Assembly: GCA_016191845.1 (NCBI GenBank)
Contig: JACPVF010000010.1
Span: forward strand, 1-51,805
Source of the DNA: Chloroflexota bacterium
GTDB taxonomy: Bacteria > Chloroflexota > Anaerolineae > Anaerolineales > Villigracilaceae
Direction of reading: 5' to 3'
DNA: 51,805 bases
Below the pieces are notes generated by a model. It worked only from the letters and a program-made list of their open reading frames with translations. It was not told where the DNA came from and searched no databases. Shown in pieces: positions 1 to 8,434 of this stretch. The position numbers and the translations under genes are program-made. Positions within the stretch are counted from its first letter, which is position 1. The number at the start of each line of letters is the position of its first letter.

Positions 1-94
1 CTGATCCAATCATGTTAAACGCGATCAGGCAGACTACAGCCCCGACAAATAAAAGAACGCCCAGCCAAGATGAAACTCGAATTGCCTTATTCAT
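1..94 (-). CDS. Partial cassette gene, N-terminus of a membrane protein
   Basis: An ATG on the minus strand at 92-94 opens a frame that stays open to the window edge (31 codons). It begins MNKAIRVSSWLGVLLFVG and continues hydrophobically, so it encodes an N-terminal signal anchor or first membrane helix. A good ribosome binding site (AAGGAG, minus strand, 106-111) lies about 11 bases upstream. The gene sits just beyond the attC at 235-295, as expected for the next cassette. Function cannot be told from this fragment. Confidence 0.6.
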   Translation of the reverse strand, partial: MNKAIRVSSWLGVLLFVGAVVCLIAFNMIGS

Positions 95-234
95 TTTATT
101 CTTTGCTCCTTTTCGTCACAGATTTCTGCAAAGATAAAGCCCGGCTGCTATCAAGGGCTTGCAAAGGCTATCATGGCAATGACATTTCCATTCCGATATA
201 CTCATTTTTGTGTCTTTTTGTTCTGCGAAGAAAT

Positions 235-295
235 GCCCAACGGCTTGCGGCATTGTCCCCGAGTGGAGCGAAACGGGGTGCACGCTTTGTTGGGC
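235..295 (-). repeat. attC site 1 (short form)
   Basis: GCCCAAC at 235-241 pairs with GTTGGGC at 289-295; the inner arms are CGGCTTGCGGCA and TGCACGCTTT. At 61 bp this is the short form, and it closes the segment that carries the sigma/anti-sigma pair. Confidence 0.8.
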
Positions 296-489
296 GGCAT
301 TTATTTAGCCCGCCCCGATTTCTATGATAATACAATCCCTTCGCTAATTATGACACAAAAAGGCTTTTTCGTGATTCTGAGACTTGTTTTAAGGAGGAAG
401 GATTAAAAATACTCACATTGGCTGTCAGATTTTGGCTGTGATTGCGTTTTATATATTGAACGCGCGTATCTTACATCTTGGAGGTCTAG

Positions 490-1059
490 TTGGCTGAAAT
501 TTCCGCACTGCAAACCATAAAACACTGGCTTGGGCGCGAAAGAAACGTTTCGATTGTAGATGCTGTTGATTTTGCACGCCTGTATGACCAGAATTACTTG
601 GGTGTGTTCCGCTACGTTTATGGGCTTTGCAGCGGGATACAACAAGAGGCGGAAGATATTACTGCTGAAACGTTTATGCGTGCTTGGATTACCCGTCATC
701 GATTCTCTGGTAGTGAACAAGCCGTTCTCGGATGGTTGTTATATATTGCGCGCAATTTGGTCATTGACACTTCGCGCCGCAGAAAGGTGCGTGCGGTGGA
801 TGATAGTGTGGAACTCGAATCACTACCAGATGTCAACGACACCCCCGAAGCCGATTTGATAGGACGTGAGCAAACGGAAACACTGCTGAATATGCTTGCA
901 AGCCTGCCCGAAGAGATGCGAGAAATACTTGTCCTACGCTATATTTTGAACTGGCAAGTTAAGCAAATTGCCATCCATCTGGGAATGAATGAAAACAATG
1001 TCAGCGTGTGCATTCGCCGCACAATTAACCGTTTACAGCGGAATTGGAAGCAGTCGTAA
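490..1059 (+). CDS. ECF-type RNA polymerase sigma factor
   Basis: A 189-residue sigma-70 family protein of the extracytoplasmic-function type. Residues about 32-66 match sigma region 2 (DQNYLGVFRYVYGL, then AEDITAETFMRAW). Residues about 135-183 match region 4, ending in a helix-turn-helix (VKQIAIHLGMNENNVS). It should direct RNA polymerase to a small regulon. The start is a TTG: GGAGG at 480-484 lies five bases before it and no better ATG is present. The stop overlaps the leader of the next gene, so the two are probably translationally coupled and the downstream protein is likely its regulator. Both genes are on the plus strand, opposite to the other cassette genes, although they lie between an attC (235-295) and an attI-like repeat (1941-2079). 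Confidence 0.9.
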   Translation: MAEISALQTIKHWLGRERNVSIVDAVDFARLYDQNYLGVFRYVYGLCSGIQQEAEDITAETFMRAWITRHRFSGSEQAVLGWLLYIARNLVIDTSRRRKVRAVDDSVELESLPDVNDTPEADLIGREQTETLLNMLASLPEEMREILVLRYILNWQVKQIAIHLGMNENNVSVCIRRTINRLQRNWKQS

Positions 1060-1070
1060 GGAGAATGATA

Positions 1071-1790
1071 ATGAATAACATCCAGAAACCTGAGGCGGAT
1101 TCTGCTCTCAAAGAGACCCAGATTGAAGAATTATTGTCCAATATCCAGCCTGTGCCTGGCAACACATTCTATCTAAGAATGCAAAATGTTCCATGGAAGG
1201 CTGTACAAACACAAAGGAAAATTCCTATGAAAACCAAGTTTGCTCTTTCTGCCATCGCCATGCTGCTAGTTTTGGCGGCAACTGTAGCCTTCGTGCCCCC
1301 TGTTCGGGCGCAAGTTGAGAAACTATTCGGCATCACCACAGGGCAGAGTCAAGTTGATTCCTCCTTCCCTGTGCCTGGATACCTGTCTGAGTTCAACGGT
1401 GGACCTGTTGCTGGCTTCGCCGAAGCGGGGGTTGGACAAAGTAACAAAGATGTGACCATCTATCAAGACGGCGACAAATTCCTCATCGTCACCCGCAGTG
1501 ACGTTTCCAACGGCGGAACATTACCCGAAGGCGAAGCAACCACTATCAACGGTCAACCCGCGGTGTTGAACACAGGTCTTAGCGGTGAATACAGTCCGCA
1601 AACTTTGACAGACGCAAATGGAAATCCCATCAACAATCAACCTATACCGAACCAACCTGCCCTGAACATCAAATATACCAATGCCAACAAATTGACTTGG
1701 GTCGCAGGAAACACCATGTATGAAATGCTCTCCAGCCTGTCCGTTGAAGACATGCAAAAGATAGCCGCAGAATTGATGCCGTCCAAGTAA
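1071..1790 (+). CDS. Putative anti-sigma factor-like membrane protein (DUF4367-like exterior)
   Basis: A 239-residue protein with a cytoplasmic N-terminal part of about 55 residues, one membrane helix (FALSAIAMLLVLAATVAFV) and an extracytoplasmic C-terminal domain rich in Gly, Asn and Pro. This layout and the position directly after an ECF sigma gene suggest an anti-sigma factor or a sensor for it. The exterior resembles DUF4367-type domains, and no zinc-binding HxxxCxxC motif is visible. Two ATGs compete (1065 and 1071). AAGGAG at 1058-1063 is optimally spaced only for 1071, so that start is chosen. The role is inferred mainly from context. Confidence 0.7.
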   Translation: MNNIQKPEADSALKETQIEELLSNIQPVPGNTFYLRMQNVPWKAVQTQRKIPMKTKFALSAIAMLLVLAATVAFVPPVRAQVEKLFGITTGQSQVDSSFPVPGYLSEFNGGPVAGFAEAGVGQSNKDVTIYQDGDKFLIVTRSDVSNGGTLPEGEATTINGQPAVLNTGLSGEYSPQTLTDANGNPINNQPIPNQPALNIKYTNANKLTWVAGNTMYEMLSSLSVEDMQKIAAELMPSK

Positions 1791-1816
1791 CAAGGTTTGA
1801 ACAAAAGATAATCCAC

Positions 1817-1852
1817 AAAAAGGGCGTATTTTCCAATACGCCCTTTTTGTTT
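1817..1852 (+). terminator. Intrinsic terminator of the sigma/anti-sigma operon
   Basis: The stem AAAAAGGGCGTATT pairs with AATACGCCCTTTTT around a TTCC loop and is followed by a T-rich tail. It lies 26 bp after the stop of the anti-sigma-like gene. Confidence 0.85.
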
Positions 1853-1937
1853 TAGCCAGAATAGAAAGAGAGACTATTGTAATGAAAAAGGGAAAATGTC
1901 ATATTTGGTCATGCAATTTACAGTAACATCCTTTGCC

Positions 1938-2079
1938 GCCCAACTAGTGTTTAGGACGCCGTTTTGCGTCCTAACTGCTTATATACGGCCTGGTTTCTAA
2001 TGCCCACATCAATTTGGGATTTGGGCGGCCATAGATTAAACGGTACAAACACCAAATTAAGTGTAGTATACATCACAAG
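1938..2079 (-). other. attI-like site, second copy
   Basis: A stretch of about 139 bp (1941-2079) is nearly identical to 10064-10204. On the minus strand its end reads CCTAAACACTAGTTGGGC. This resembles the core of attI1 (CCTAAAACAAAGTTAGGC, recalled from class 1 integrons), with the recombination sequence GTTGGGC at 1938-1944. It also contains a hairpin, GTTTAGGACGC / GCGTCCTAAC. It lies next to a broken attC, so the unit looks duplicated or rearranged. The attI identity is inference; the repeat itself is seen directly. Confidence 0.6.
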
Positions 2080-2099
2080 CTACACACTACCAGCTGTCC

Positions 2100-2197
2100 A
2101 AAGGACAGCAGTCCCGCACTGCCTGCCCTGAGCTTGTCGAAGGGTCAGGCCGCTCACCCCGTGAACAAAGCGAAACGGGGTGCACGCTTTGTTGGGC
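2100..2197 (-). repeat. attC site 2, truncated
   Basis: The right arm is intact (GTGCACGCTTT then GTTGGGC at 2191-2197, with the shared inner segment GTGAACAAAGCGAAACGGGG). No GCCCAACGGCTTGCG arm follows on the left. Instead there is a short palindrome, CTGTCCAAAGGACAG, a palindromic repeat copy (CTTGTCGAAGGG) and then the attI-like copy. The site is probably inactive or was formed by a rearrangement. Confidence 0.65.
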
Positions 2198-2291
2198 AGT
2201 TTTTTATCTATTGCATGATCTAACTTTTAAAGATGCCAGCGAACAAGACTCGTCAACTCAACTTTTGCGTTTGTCTTAATCGCTCATTTTT

Positions 2292-2687
2292 TCACATCTT
2301 CCTTATCTCATTGCTGCCAAAGAAATGATAAATCAACCTCCAAGCTAATAAACCAAGAATAAGAAATAACAAATTAACCAACCCCGAACCTGAATGAACA
2401 CTCTTTCCAATTACAACCACGATGCACATCACCAAGATTCCAACGAGGAAGACTACTTTACCCCTTTTTGACAGTTTAAGAAAATAGGTAATCGGGGCGT
2501 CAGGTTTTTCTGGAATCAGGCGACACACAAATTCATAGGAAATCAACAGCGTGACCATGGTGATTGTCAAACTAATCCATTCGGGCAACCCTAATTTCTC
2601 TTCCAATAACCACGATGTACTAATGCCAACGAAGATAGTATCGAGAAATATGATAATGATAGCAGTAAGTGATAATCTGTTTTTCAT
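2292..2687 (-). CDS. Cassette gene: small four-helix membrane protein
   Basis: A 131-residue hydrophobic protein with about four membrane helices (near residues 5-27, 35-55, 77-95 and 101-122) and a charged connector (RLIPEKPDAPITYF). I do not recognise the family. It is the only gene of its cassette, between attC sites 2 and 3. The start has only a weak ribosome binding site. Small membrane proteins of unknown role are common integron cargo. Confidence 0.65.
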   Translation of the reverse strand: MKNRLSLTAIIIIFLDTIFVGISTSWLLEEKLGLPEWISLTITMVTLLISYEFVCRLIPEKPDAPITYFLKLSKRGKVVFLVGILVMCIVVVIGKSVHSGSGLVNLLFLILGLLAWRLIYHFFGSNEIRKM

Positions 2688-2728
2688 GGGAGCCTATTTA
2701 ACATTCTTGACCCTTTTTGCAAGGAACT

Positions 2729-2883
2729 GCCCAACGGCTTGCGACATCGTCCCCAAGCGGAGTGAGTGGGGTCCCTGCGCTGGGGCGGGGGCGGCGAAGC
2801 CGTCCGATGAGAAAAGGCTGAGGCGAAAAAACTGCCTAAAAAACGCGGCGACTCCCCAGCGTCAAGTGCACGCTTTGTTGGGC
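2729..2883 (-). repeat. attC site 3 (long form)
   Basis: GCCCAAC at 2729-2735 and GTTGGGC at 2877-2883 with matching inner arms (GGCTTGCGACA / GTGCACGCTTT), 155 bp. The middle contains the long-form insert GGGGCGGGGGCGGCGAAGCC. Confidence 0.8.
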
Positions 2884-2955
2884 GGGCTTTGCTAGACGAC
2901 TATGACCTTGAACTTGATATTTTCATTAATTATTGCATACATCGATGGACGGCTA

Positions 2956-3363
2956 TTACTCACGCACACCTCTATTTTTTTCCCGCACGGTAAGGATGAT
3001 TGATAGTAATACAAGAATAACTAACCCACTTAAGAAAACAATTGTATTTGGGTCTTTCGCTAGATATTTCTCTTTTACATAATCGCACATTGAAATTGGG
3101 TTTCCGCTGTAAGTGCAGGCATTGGGCACGTAATCATTAAGTTGTACATATCCTTCAGGACAATTTCCATTCAGTATTTCCCAATCACCTGTCGGAACGC
3201 ACGTTTGGCACTCATCTCCTGTCCATATCATTGCACATTCTTTTGTTTTGTGATTTACGACCCTTGCGGGTCCGGACGGTGCTGCAACCACAGAGATGGT
3301 AAGAAATGAAGAAAATAGGCTTAGCCCCATGAACACCAGAAGGATTTTTGCCTTTTTGTGCAT
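2956..3363 (-). CDS. Cassette gene: Cys-rich single-span exported protein
   Basis: A 135-residue protein with a signal peptide (residues 1-28, cleavage near VVAAPSG). It has an extracytoplasmic part with several cysteines (ECAMIW, ECQTCVP, GNCPEG, NACTYS, SMCDY), a C-terminal membrane helix (IVFLSGLVILVLLSIIL) and a short basic tail (REKNRGVRE). The even spread of cysteines suggests disulfides. AAGGA precedes the ATG. Family not recognised. Confidence 0.65.
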   Translation of the reverse strand: MHKKAKILLVFMGLSLFSSFLTISVVAAPSGPARVVNHKTKECAMIWTGDECQTCVPTGDWEILNGNCPEGYVQLNDYVPNACTYSGNPISMCDYVKEKYLAKDPNTIVFLSGLVILVLLSIILTVREKNRGVRE

Positions 3364-3394
3364 TGCAATATTCCTTGATCACTGCTTCTCAGCC

Positions 3395-3455
3395 GCCCAA
3401 CGGCTTGCGGCATCGTCCCCGAGCGGAGCGAAACGGGGTGCACGCTTTGTTGGGC
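3395..3455 (-). repeat. attC site 4 (short form)
   Basis: GCCCAAC at 3395-3401 and GTTGGGC at 3449-3455, 61 bp. It is nearly identical to attC site 1. Confidence 0.8.
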
Positions 3456-3469
3456 AGCAGATATTATGA

Positions 3470-4153
3470 TTACCAGACAAAGGGAATGAGACGATACTTC
3501 ACCTGTGTCATGTATTCATAATAGTCAGGTAATTCTTTTTTCAACGTGCGCTCTTCTAAAACTGAACGCCAGGCTAGCACGATTGTAACAATTGGTCCCA
3601 AAAGGATTCCAAGCCACGCCCCAAGCAAAAGTGGAGTGCCTACGACAAAGATACATGTAGCAGCATACATCGGGTGACGCACATAATGGTAGGGTCCCGT
3701 AGAAATTACCTTCTGCCCTCTGTCTTGTTGGACGCGCACCAGAGCGGACAAAAAAGTATTTTCACGAAATGTAAGGAAGTAAAGAAAAAAAGAACATAAC
3801 AGGATGATTGCCCCAAACCATTGAAGCCAAATAGGAACGGGTGACCAGTGAAAGCGGGCTGCGTCATACGCTGTGAAAAGCAACCAGAGGAACATGGCGA
3901 CATGGAGAAACGGATAGATAATTTTGTCCAGTCTTTTTTGATCAGAGGTTTGATTGCGCATTCGCTCCCAGAATAAGTCGGGGTTTTGCCTAAATAGCCA
4001 TATTTGGATAAAAAACCAAGAACCAAACCAAAGCGCCAGAAATATCCATGCTGCTGGCCAAGCGTGGATACCAGACGGAATGAAGAGCGGGAGAGCGTAA
4101 ACTAGAAAAGTAATTACAAACTGCACTATTATAGGCTTTATATTGACGCGCAT
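3470..4153 (-). CDS. Cassette gene: isoprenylcysteine carboxyl methyltransferase-family protein
   Basis: A 227-residue integral membrane protein of the ICMT/PEMT family, which moves a methyl group from S-adenosylmethionine to a lipid-like or thiol substrate. It has about five membrane helices and ends with the family signature: GPYHYVRHPMYA, then EERTLKKELPDYYEYMTQVKYRLIPFVW in the last 30 residues. In this family the HP and the terminal Glu/Arg region bind SAM. The frame is open further upstream, but that part crosses attC site 5. The ATG at 4151-4153 (MRVNIKPIIVQF) begins the first membrane helix and is preferred. The substrate is unknown. Single-gene cassette. Confidence 0.8.
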   Translation of the reverse strand: MRVNIKPIIVQFVITFLVYALPLFIPSGIHAWPAAWIFLALWFGSWFFIQIWLFRQNPDLFWERMRNQTSDQKRLDKIIYPFLHVAMFLWLLFTAYDAARFHWSPVPIWLQWFGAIILLCSFFLYFLTFRENTFLSALVRVQQDRGQKVISTGPYHYVRHPMYAATCIFVVGTPLLLGAWLGILLGPIVTIVLAWRSVLEERTLKKELPDYYEYMTQVKYRLIPFVW

Positions 4154-4211
4154 GTTTGACCTCACTATATTCACCGACTGGTTACAAAGCGTAACTGCTT
4201 CAATTGCTGCT

Positions 4212-4380
4212 GCCCAACGGTTTGCGGCATCGTCCTCGAGCGGAGCGAGTGGGGTACCTGCGCTGGGGCGGGGACGGCGAAGCCGTCCAGCCAGAAAAGG
4301 GCTAATGCGTGGAAAACTGCTTGCCGCAGGTGCCGCTCGCCCCTTGAGTGGAGCGAAACGGGGTGAACGCTTTGTTGGGC
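4212..4380 (-). repeat. attC site 5 (long form)
   Basis: GCCCAAC at 4212-4218 and GTTGGGC at 4374-4380, 169 bp. It has the long-form middle with CTGCGCTGGGGCGGGGACGG. One arm base differs from the others (GTGAACGC instead of GTGCACGC). Confidence 0.8.
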
Positions 4381-4449
4381 AGTGCTTTTGGAAATAACGT
4401 TTGCCTTGGAAAAGTGAGTTTACATTGGACACTAAACTCAGTTTATCCG

Positions 4450-4884
4450 TTACATCATACTTTGGATTTTCTCTTTATTTAGTACAAGCCAATCTTTGAC
4501 CGCTGGATAGACAAACGGCTCGTTTTCGATTTTTTGATAAAGTGACCTGATTTCGCTTTGATCAATACCTTCAAAAATTGCTTGTGGTTCTGGTTTTTGA
4601 AGAGCGATTTGAAATAACAGGCGTTTTTGCAAATTACGACCATCGCCCGCTTTTACCAATTCATATGCCACTTGTCCAAAATCCCCGCTCTCAAATTGTA
4701 CTTCTTTTATTTTCACGATATCGTGACTTCCAAACTCAAACAAAACCGCATCGTCATCATAATCAAACTCGTCATCTGATATCAATTGGCAACTATCATT
4801 AGAAATCAGACGTGCATCCACGGGAATATAAACTTCTACTCCATCAAGAAAATGAACATAAACTTTAGAAGTCAATTCATTCAT
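4450..4884 (-). CDS. Cassette gene: hypothetical acidic protein
   Basis: A soluble protein of 144 residues. The N-terminal part is beta-rich (VYVHFLDGVEVYIPVDARLI), followed by an acidic stretch (DDEFDYDDDAVLFEFGSHD) and a helical C-terminus. The frame extends 13 codons upstream into attC site 6; the ATG at 4884 lies just outside it and is taken as the start. Family not recognised; immunity-type proteins have a similar size and charge, but nothing specific supports that. Confidence 0.6.
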   Translation of the reverse strand: MNELTSKVYVHFLDGVEVYIPVDARLISNDSCQLISDDEFDYDDDAVLFEFGSHDIVKIKEVQFESGDFGQVAYELVKAGDGRNLQKRLLFQIALQKPEPQAIFEGIDQSEIRSLYQKIENEPFVYPAVKDWLVLNKEKIQSMM

Positions 4885-4917
4885 GTAGTTACTCTGGTTT
4901 GTTTTCTCGACTAAACT

Positions 4918-5089
4918 GCCCAACGGTTTGCGGCATCGTCCCCGAGCGGAGCAAGTGGGATACCTGCGCTGGGGTAGGGACGGCGGAGCCGTCCAACCAG
5001 AAAAGGGCTAATGCGTGGAAAGCTGCCTGCCGCCGCAGGTGCCGCCCGCCCCGTGAGTGAAGCAAAACGGGTTGCACGCCTTGTTAGGC
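4918..5089 (-). repeat. attC site 6 (long form)
   Basis: GCCCAAC at 4918-4924 and GTTAGGC at 5083-5089, 172 bp. It overlaps the last codons of the gene that ends at 5084. Confidence 0.8.
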
Positions 5090-5845
5090 GGCGTTTTTTT
5101 TGAGCGGCAAATTATCTTTTGAAGCATTAAAGTTATTTTTACTAAACTCCCAGCGATAAACTGCTGTATTATCGCTACCGCATTCTGGACATGGTCTCAT
5201 CCAGCCTTCTCTATCAACAATTTTAATACCACTATCTATAATCGTTTGTCTTGTGTGATTTCTTGTTTCGCCAATGCCGTCAAACTCAATTGTAAACGCA
5301 GAATCTACAAGTGCTTTCAATTCCTTCTCTGTTTTAGCGTTGTTCAAATGTTGAGGTAACAACACCTTTGCAAGATAATTTTCAATATCATATGATTTCG
5401 TTTCTCCATAGCCGCATTTTAGGCACCGCCAACCATGCAATTGAGAAGTGGCCATGGATAATTGGTTTATGGCGCTGTCCATTCCCTTTTTGCTGAGATT
5501 TTTTTTGAAAGCACTAAATATCGGAAAATAACGATTGCTATTAACATCCTTGACGACTTCATCTTTTTCGGGTTCGTGCGCAAGCCGAAAACAAAACCCT
5601 TTTAGGATCTCAAACAGATTGTTGACCCAGGGTTCTTGCCCTTTCGTGACATTGTGCTTGTTCTGAACACAAATCCAAACATCATTGAAAGAACCCATGC
5701 CACCATATGCTGATAAATGGTGCGACACATCTTTTTTTGACTTCCATAAATCAATATCTTGACGAAGCCAATCTCGCCAATGATTTTCCCCTGCTTTATC
5801 AAGGAGATATTCTAAAGCCGTGAGTGCATGAATATATTTGGTCAT
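5084..5845 (-). CDS. Cassette gene: hypothetical protein with C-terminal zinc-ribbon-like motifs
   Basis: A 253-residue protein in two parts. The first about 100 residues carry a pattern (LEYLLDKAGENHWRDWL, then HHLSAYGGMGSFNDVWI) that I associate with small DUF6966-like proteins; that link is from memory and uncertain. The second part has two CxxC pairs, CLKCGYG near residue 139 and CPECGSD near residue 222, which suggest a metal-binding ribbon. Its stop lies inside attC site 6, as is common for cassette genes. Only a weak ribosome binding site precedes the ATG. Function unknown. Confidence 0.6.
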   Translation of the reverse strand: MTKYIHALTALEYLLDKAGENHWRDWLRQDIDLWKSKKDVSHHLSAYGGMGSFNDVWICVQNKHNVTKGQEPWVNNLFEILKGFCFRLAHEPEKDEVVKDVNSNRYFPIFSAFKKNLSKKGMDSAINQLSMATSQLHGWRCLKCGYGETKSYDIENYLAKVLLPQHLNNAKTEKELKALVDSAFTIEFDGIGETRNHTRQTIIDSGIKIVDREGWMRPCPECGSDNTAVYRWEFSKNNFNASKDNLPLKKNAA

Positions 5846-5864
5846 TTGCTTTCTATAGCAAGCC

Positions 5865-6031
5865 GCCTAACGGATTGCGGCATCGCCCCGAGCGGAGCGA
5901 GTGGGGTCCCTGCGCTGGGGCGGGGACGGCAAAGCCGTCCAACCAGAAAAGGCTAAGGCGTGGAAAACTGCCTGCCGCAGGTGCCGCCCGCCCCGTGAAC
6001 AAAGCGAAACGGGGTGCACGCTTTGTTAGCC
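5865..6031 (-). repeat. attC site 7 (long form)
   Basis: GCCTAAC at 5865-5871 and GTTAGCC at 6025-6031, 167 bp. The two ends are not perfect partners (GCCTAAC versus GGCTAAC), as expected when adjacent cassettes contribute different outer bases. Confidence 0.8.
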
Positions 6032-6715
6032 CGCTTTTACTGGATAATTACCTTTAAATTTATGATAATTATAAGACAGCACAGTTATTGGATAGGATAA
6101 ACGAGAGGCAGCCATAATTTTGTGATGCCCATCGAGCAATATGTGGGCGGTTACAGTTTCTTGATAATCTCCTCTTGGCGCTCGTTCATCTTCAATCGTT
6201 AATGCTAAGGCTGTCGGTTTATTCCCATTTTTTAGTTTTTCTTCATAATGTTTTATGCGGTCAGGCATTAACTCTGATTGGGCAATAATTGGAAAAATGA
6301 CATCGTATTCAATCGAGTGATCAGCCTCTTTCATATTATTTTCCCAAAGATAATCTACATCCCAACTCCATTTAAGTTTGTAGTCATCATTTTCCCGAAT
6401 CTTTATTGAAGGCTTGACGGTAATTACTTGGACAGTATATTGCCCACTAGGTAGTAAGTGAGAAACCGTGTTGTTGATATCTGAACTTGTATTTTGAATA
6501 CCATTTTCTAAAAGCTGGCTCAATTCGTTGGGCGCTAATGGTAAATTTGCATTGTTAATCAATCTAAAGATGGTAGCACATGTCCCGCAAAGATTTCCTA
6601 GCCTGTATAGTGGTTTTTCTCCTAAATCCAAATCCCACCACCAGGGGCTATTACCATCTTTCCTGATTGAAAAAGAAAACAACCCATTTGCTTCTACAGT
6701 AAACTGATTATCCAT
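6026..6715 (-). CDS. Cassette gene: hypothetical protein with DGHHK motif
   Basis: A soluble protein of 229 residues starting at the ATG of 6713-6715; the frame continues four codons up to a TTG with no better ribosome binding site. The N-terminal half is beta-rich (FSFSIRKDGNSPWWWDLDLG). Near the C-terminus, ILLDGHHKIMAASRLS recalls the DGHHR-type motif of ParB/sulfiredoxin-like folds, preceded by ERAPRGDYQET. That resemblance is weak. The stop overlaps the R box of attC site 7. Confidence 0.6.
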   Translation of the reverse strand: MDNQFTVEANGLFSFSIRKDGNSPWWWDLDLGEKPLYRLGNLCGTCATIFRLINNANLPLAPNELSQLLENGIQNTSSDINNTVSHLLPSGQYTVQVITVKPSIKIRENDDYKLKWSWDVDYLWENNMKEADHSIEYDVIFPIIAQSELMPDRIKHYEEKLKNGNKPTALALTIEDERAPRGDYQETVTAHILLDGHHKIMAASRLSYPITVLSYNYHKFKGNYPVKAG

Positions 6716-6742
6716 ATGTATTTCCAAGTTTTCCGCGGAGCG

Positions 6743-6871
6743 GGCTAACGGTTTGCGTTACCTGCGTGTGGGCGGGCGTGGATTCTGCTTGGGAGCAGGA
6801 AAAACTCGAAGCGAGGAAAATGCTCGAAAATGCCACAGAATCCCACACGTCAGGCGCACGCTTTGTTAGCC
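6743..6871 (-). repeat. attC site 8 (divergent middle)
   Basis: GGCTAAC at 6743-6749 and GTTAGCC at 6865-6871, 129 bp. The arms (GGTTTGCG / CGCACGCTTT) match the other sites. The middle is different and strongly self-complementary (CCTGCGTGTGGG ... CCCACACGTCAGG), so the fold is kept while the sequence is new. Confidence 0.8.
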
Positions 6872-6883
6872 CGCTTTTTGCAT

Positions 6884-8434
6884 TTACACGAACATAGGCA
6901 TCAGCCACCATCCGAGTACAAAGATTATCGGAATACTAACAACGAGTATTGTTAGAACTCGACGCCGTGCAACTCCAATATCGAGTAGCCAACCATTGAG
7001 AATAAAAAGCCCTACTGCCAGTATTAGTATACCCACTTTAACTGGTAACCAAATGGAGGGATTTTGCCATACTTCACTGGCTGGGTTATCTACTTGATTA
7101 GAAACGATGAATAAGTAAAATGGAGCTGTAAAACGCCCATCAAAACCCGCTTCAAAAAGCCAGTAAATCAATCCTGCGCCATAACCTGCTAACTTGCTCT
7201 TGGTAATATTCGCAATCGTCATCCCGAATACTCCCAAGTAAATGCCCGTGCTTAGGGAAACCATCAATGCCTTCGTAATGGAAAGTTGCTCATATTCGGT
7301 ATGCAAAAAGAAAACAGCAAACACACAGACAATAAGATAAAATGCCAAACTAGGAAGTAGCCGCGCTATCAATAACCGCCAGCGGTTTACTGGTTTGGAT
7401 AACACTAGATCAAGTGTGCCAACGCTCTTATCACGAGCAACTACGCCAGTCAGGACAAGTAAACCACTGAGAGCGAGATAAAACTCCAAACCGAACAGTG
7501 CATACTCGGCTTGAAAAATCGGATCCGTTTCTGGATTGCTTAATGTATTTGCTATAGCAAAAAAAACCATAATCATTGCGGCTACTATGTGTCCGCCCCA
7601 AAGCATACGAACTTTGACGCTTAACTGTGCTGGAAGTGAAAAGCGAATACGCCTCCACCATTTCAATGAGTTCTGTCCATCCATAAATTTAATTCGCTGA
7701 AAACCATAAACAGCCAATGCTAAAGCCACAGCACTCAACAATAAGTACAACAATTGATGCGCAAAAACGGTTGATGTCAATTCGGATGGAATTGCATAGC
7801 TGAAATAATCAGGGCGTACCATCGGTGACCACCAAGAAAACTTGGCATTCGCAGAGGTTTGGGTTAGGGTAGTGATTTGAAGGTAAAAGAGATATAGCGG
7901 GATGATAAGGATGGGATGACGGATGTAAACGCTCAGGCAATAGGTAAGACTAGCTGTGTAAACTAATGGAACGAAAGCGATGAAAACGACTTGATTAAGA
8001 TACGAGAGTCCCGCTGATGTAAAAGATGTATTCTGTATAGTTACTAAGGTAAGAGCGAAATGGATGGCCAAGCTCAATAAGGTGACAAAGACTAATGGCA
8101 AGGTTGCCCCAATGAACTTTCCAATAACATAAGTTAATTTCTCGAACGGCTTACTGAATTCTATGGGAGCTACACGTTGACGGCGAACACGGTCAAGAGC
8201 AAATGGAACCGTTAGCATGGCAACAAATGAACCTATGATAATTACCCTGTCAGCCCAAACACCTGCGGCTTTTGAGACCGAAAATTCATTCATACTGCTG
8301 AATACTGGGTGCTCGCTCAATACAACTGCAAGCAAGAATAATCCTGCCAACCAGGTTCCCCAGTTGCGGCGTTGCAAGCGCCATTCATCACTGGAAATAC
8401 CTGTTCCTTGGCGCAACAGTGCTTCTGCCTTCAT
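6884..8434 (-). CDS. Cassette gene: ABC-2-type exporter permease
   Basis: A membrane protein of 516 residues with about 12 hydrophobic segments in two halves (first half near residues 15-230, second near 280-510). The second half contains GVVARDKSVGTLDLVLSKPVNRW, the short loop typical of ABC-2 permeases before a helix. It partners the ATPase encoded just upstream. The ATG at 8432-8434 overlaps the ATPase stop (ATGA), a classic translational coupling, so the longer frame to 8473 is rejected. The pair forms a two-gene cassette between attC sites 8 and 9. The substrate is unknown; such pairs often export peptides, lipids or drugs. Confidence 0.85.
   Translation of the reverse strand: MKAEALLRQGTGISSDEWRLQRRNWGTWLAGLFLLAVVLSEHPVFSSMNEFSVSKAAGVWADRVIIIGSFVAMLTVPFALDRVRRQRVAPIEFSKPFEKLTYVIGKFIGATLPLVFVTLLSLAIHFALTLVTIQNTSFTSAGLSYLNQVVFIAFVPLVYTASLTYCLSVYIRHPILIIPLYLFYLQITTLTQTSANAKFSWWSPMVRPDYFSYAIPSELTSTVFAHQLLYLLLSAVALALAVYGFQRIKFMDGQNSLKWWRRIRFSLPAQLSVKVRMLWGGHIVAAMIMVFFAIANTLSNPETDPIFQAEYALFGLEFYLALSGLLVLTGVVARDKSVGTLDLVLSKPVNRWRLLIARLLPSLAFYLIVCVFAVFFLHTEYEQLSITKALMVSLSTGIYLGVFGMTIANITKSKLAGYGAGLIYWLFEAGFDGRFTAPFYLFIVSNQVDNPASEVWQNPSIWLPVKVGILILAVGLFILNGWLLDIGVARRRVLTILVVSIPIIFVLGWWLMPMFV

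Noticed and set aside
1941-2079. The duplicated 139-bp element as terminal repeats of an insertion sequence
   Set aside because: The copies are in the same orientation, no transposase lies between them, and their end coincides with the cassette core site, which favours attI.
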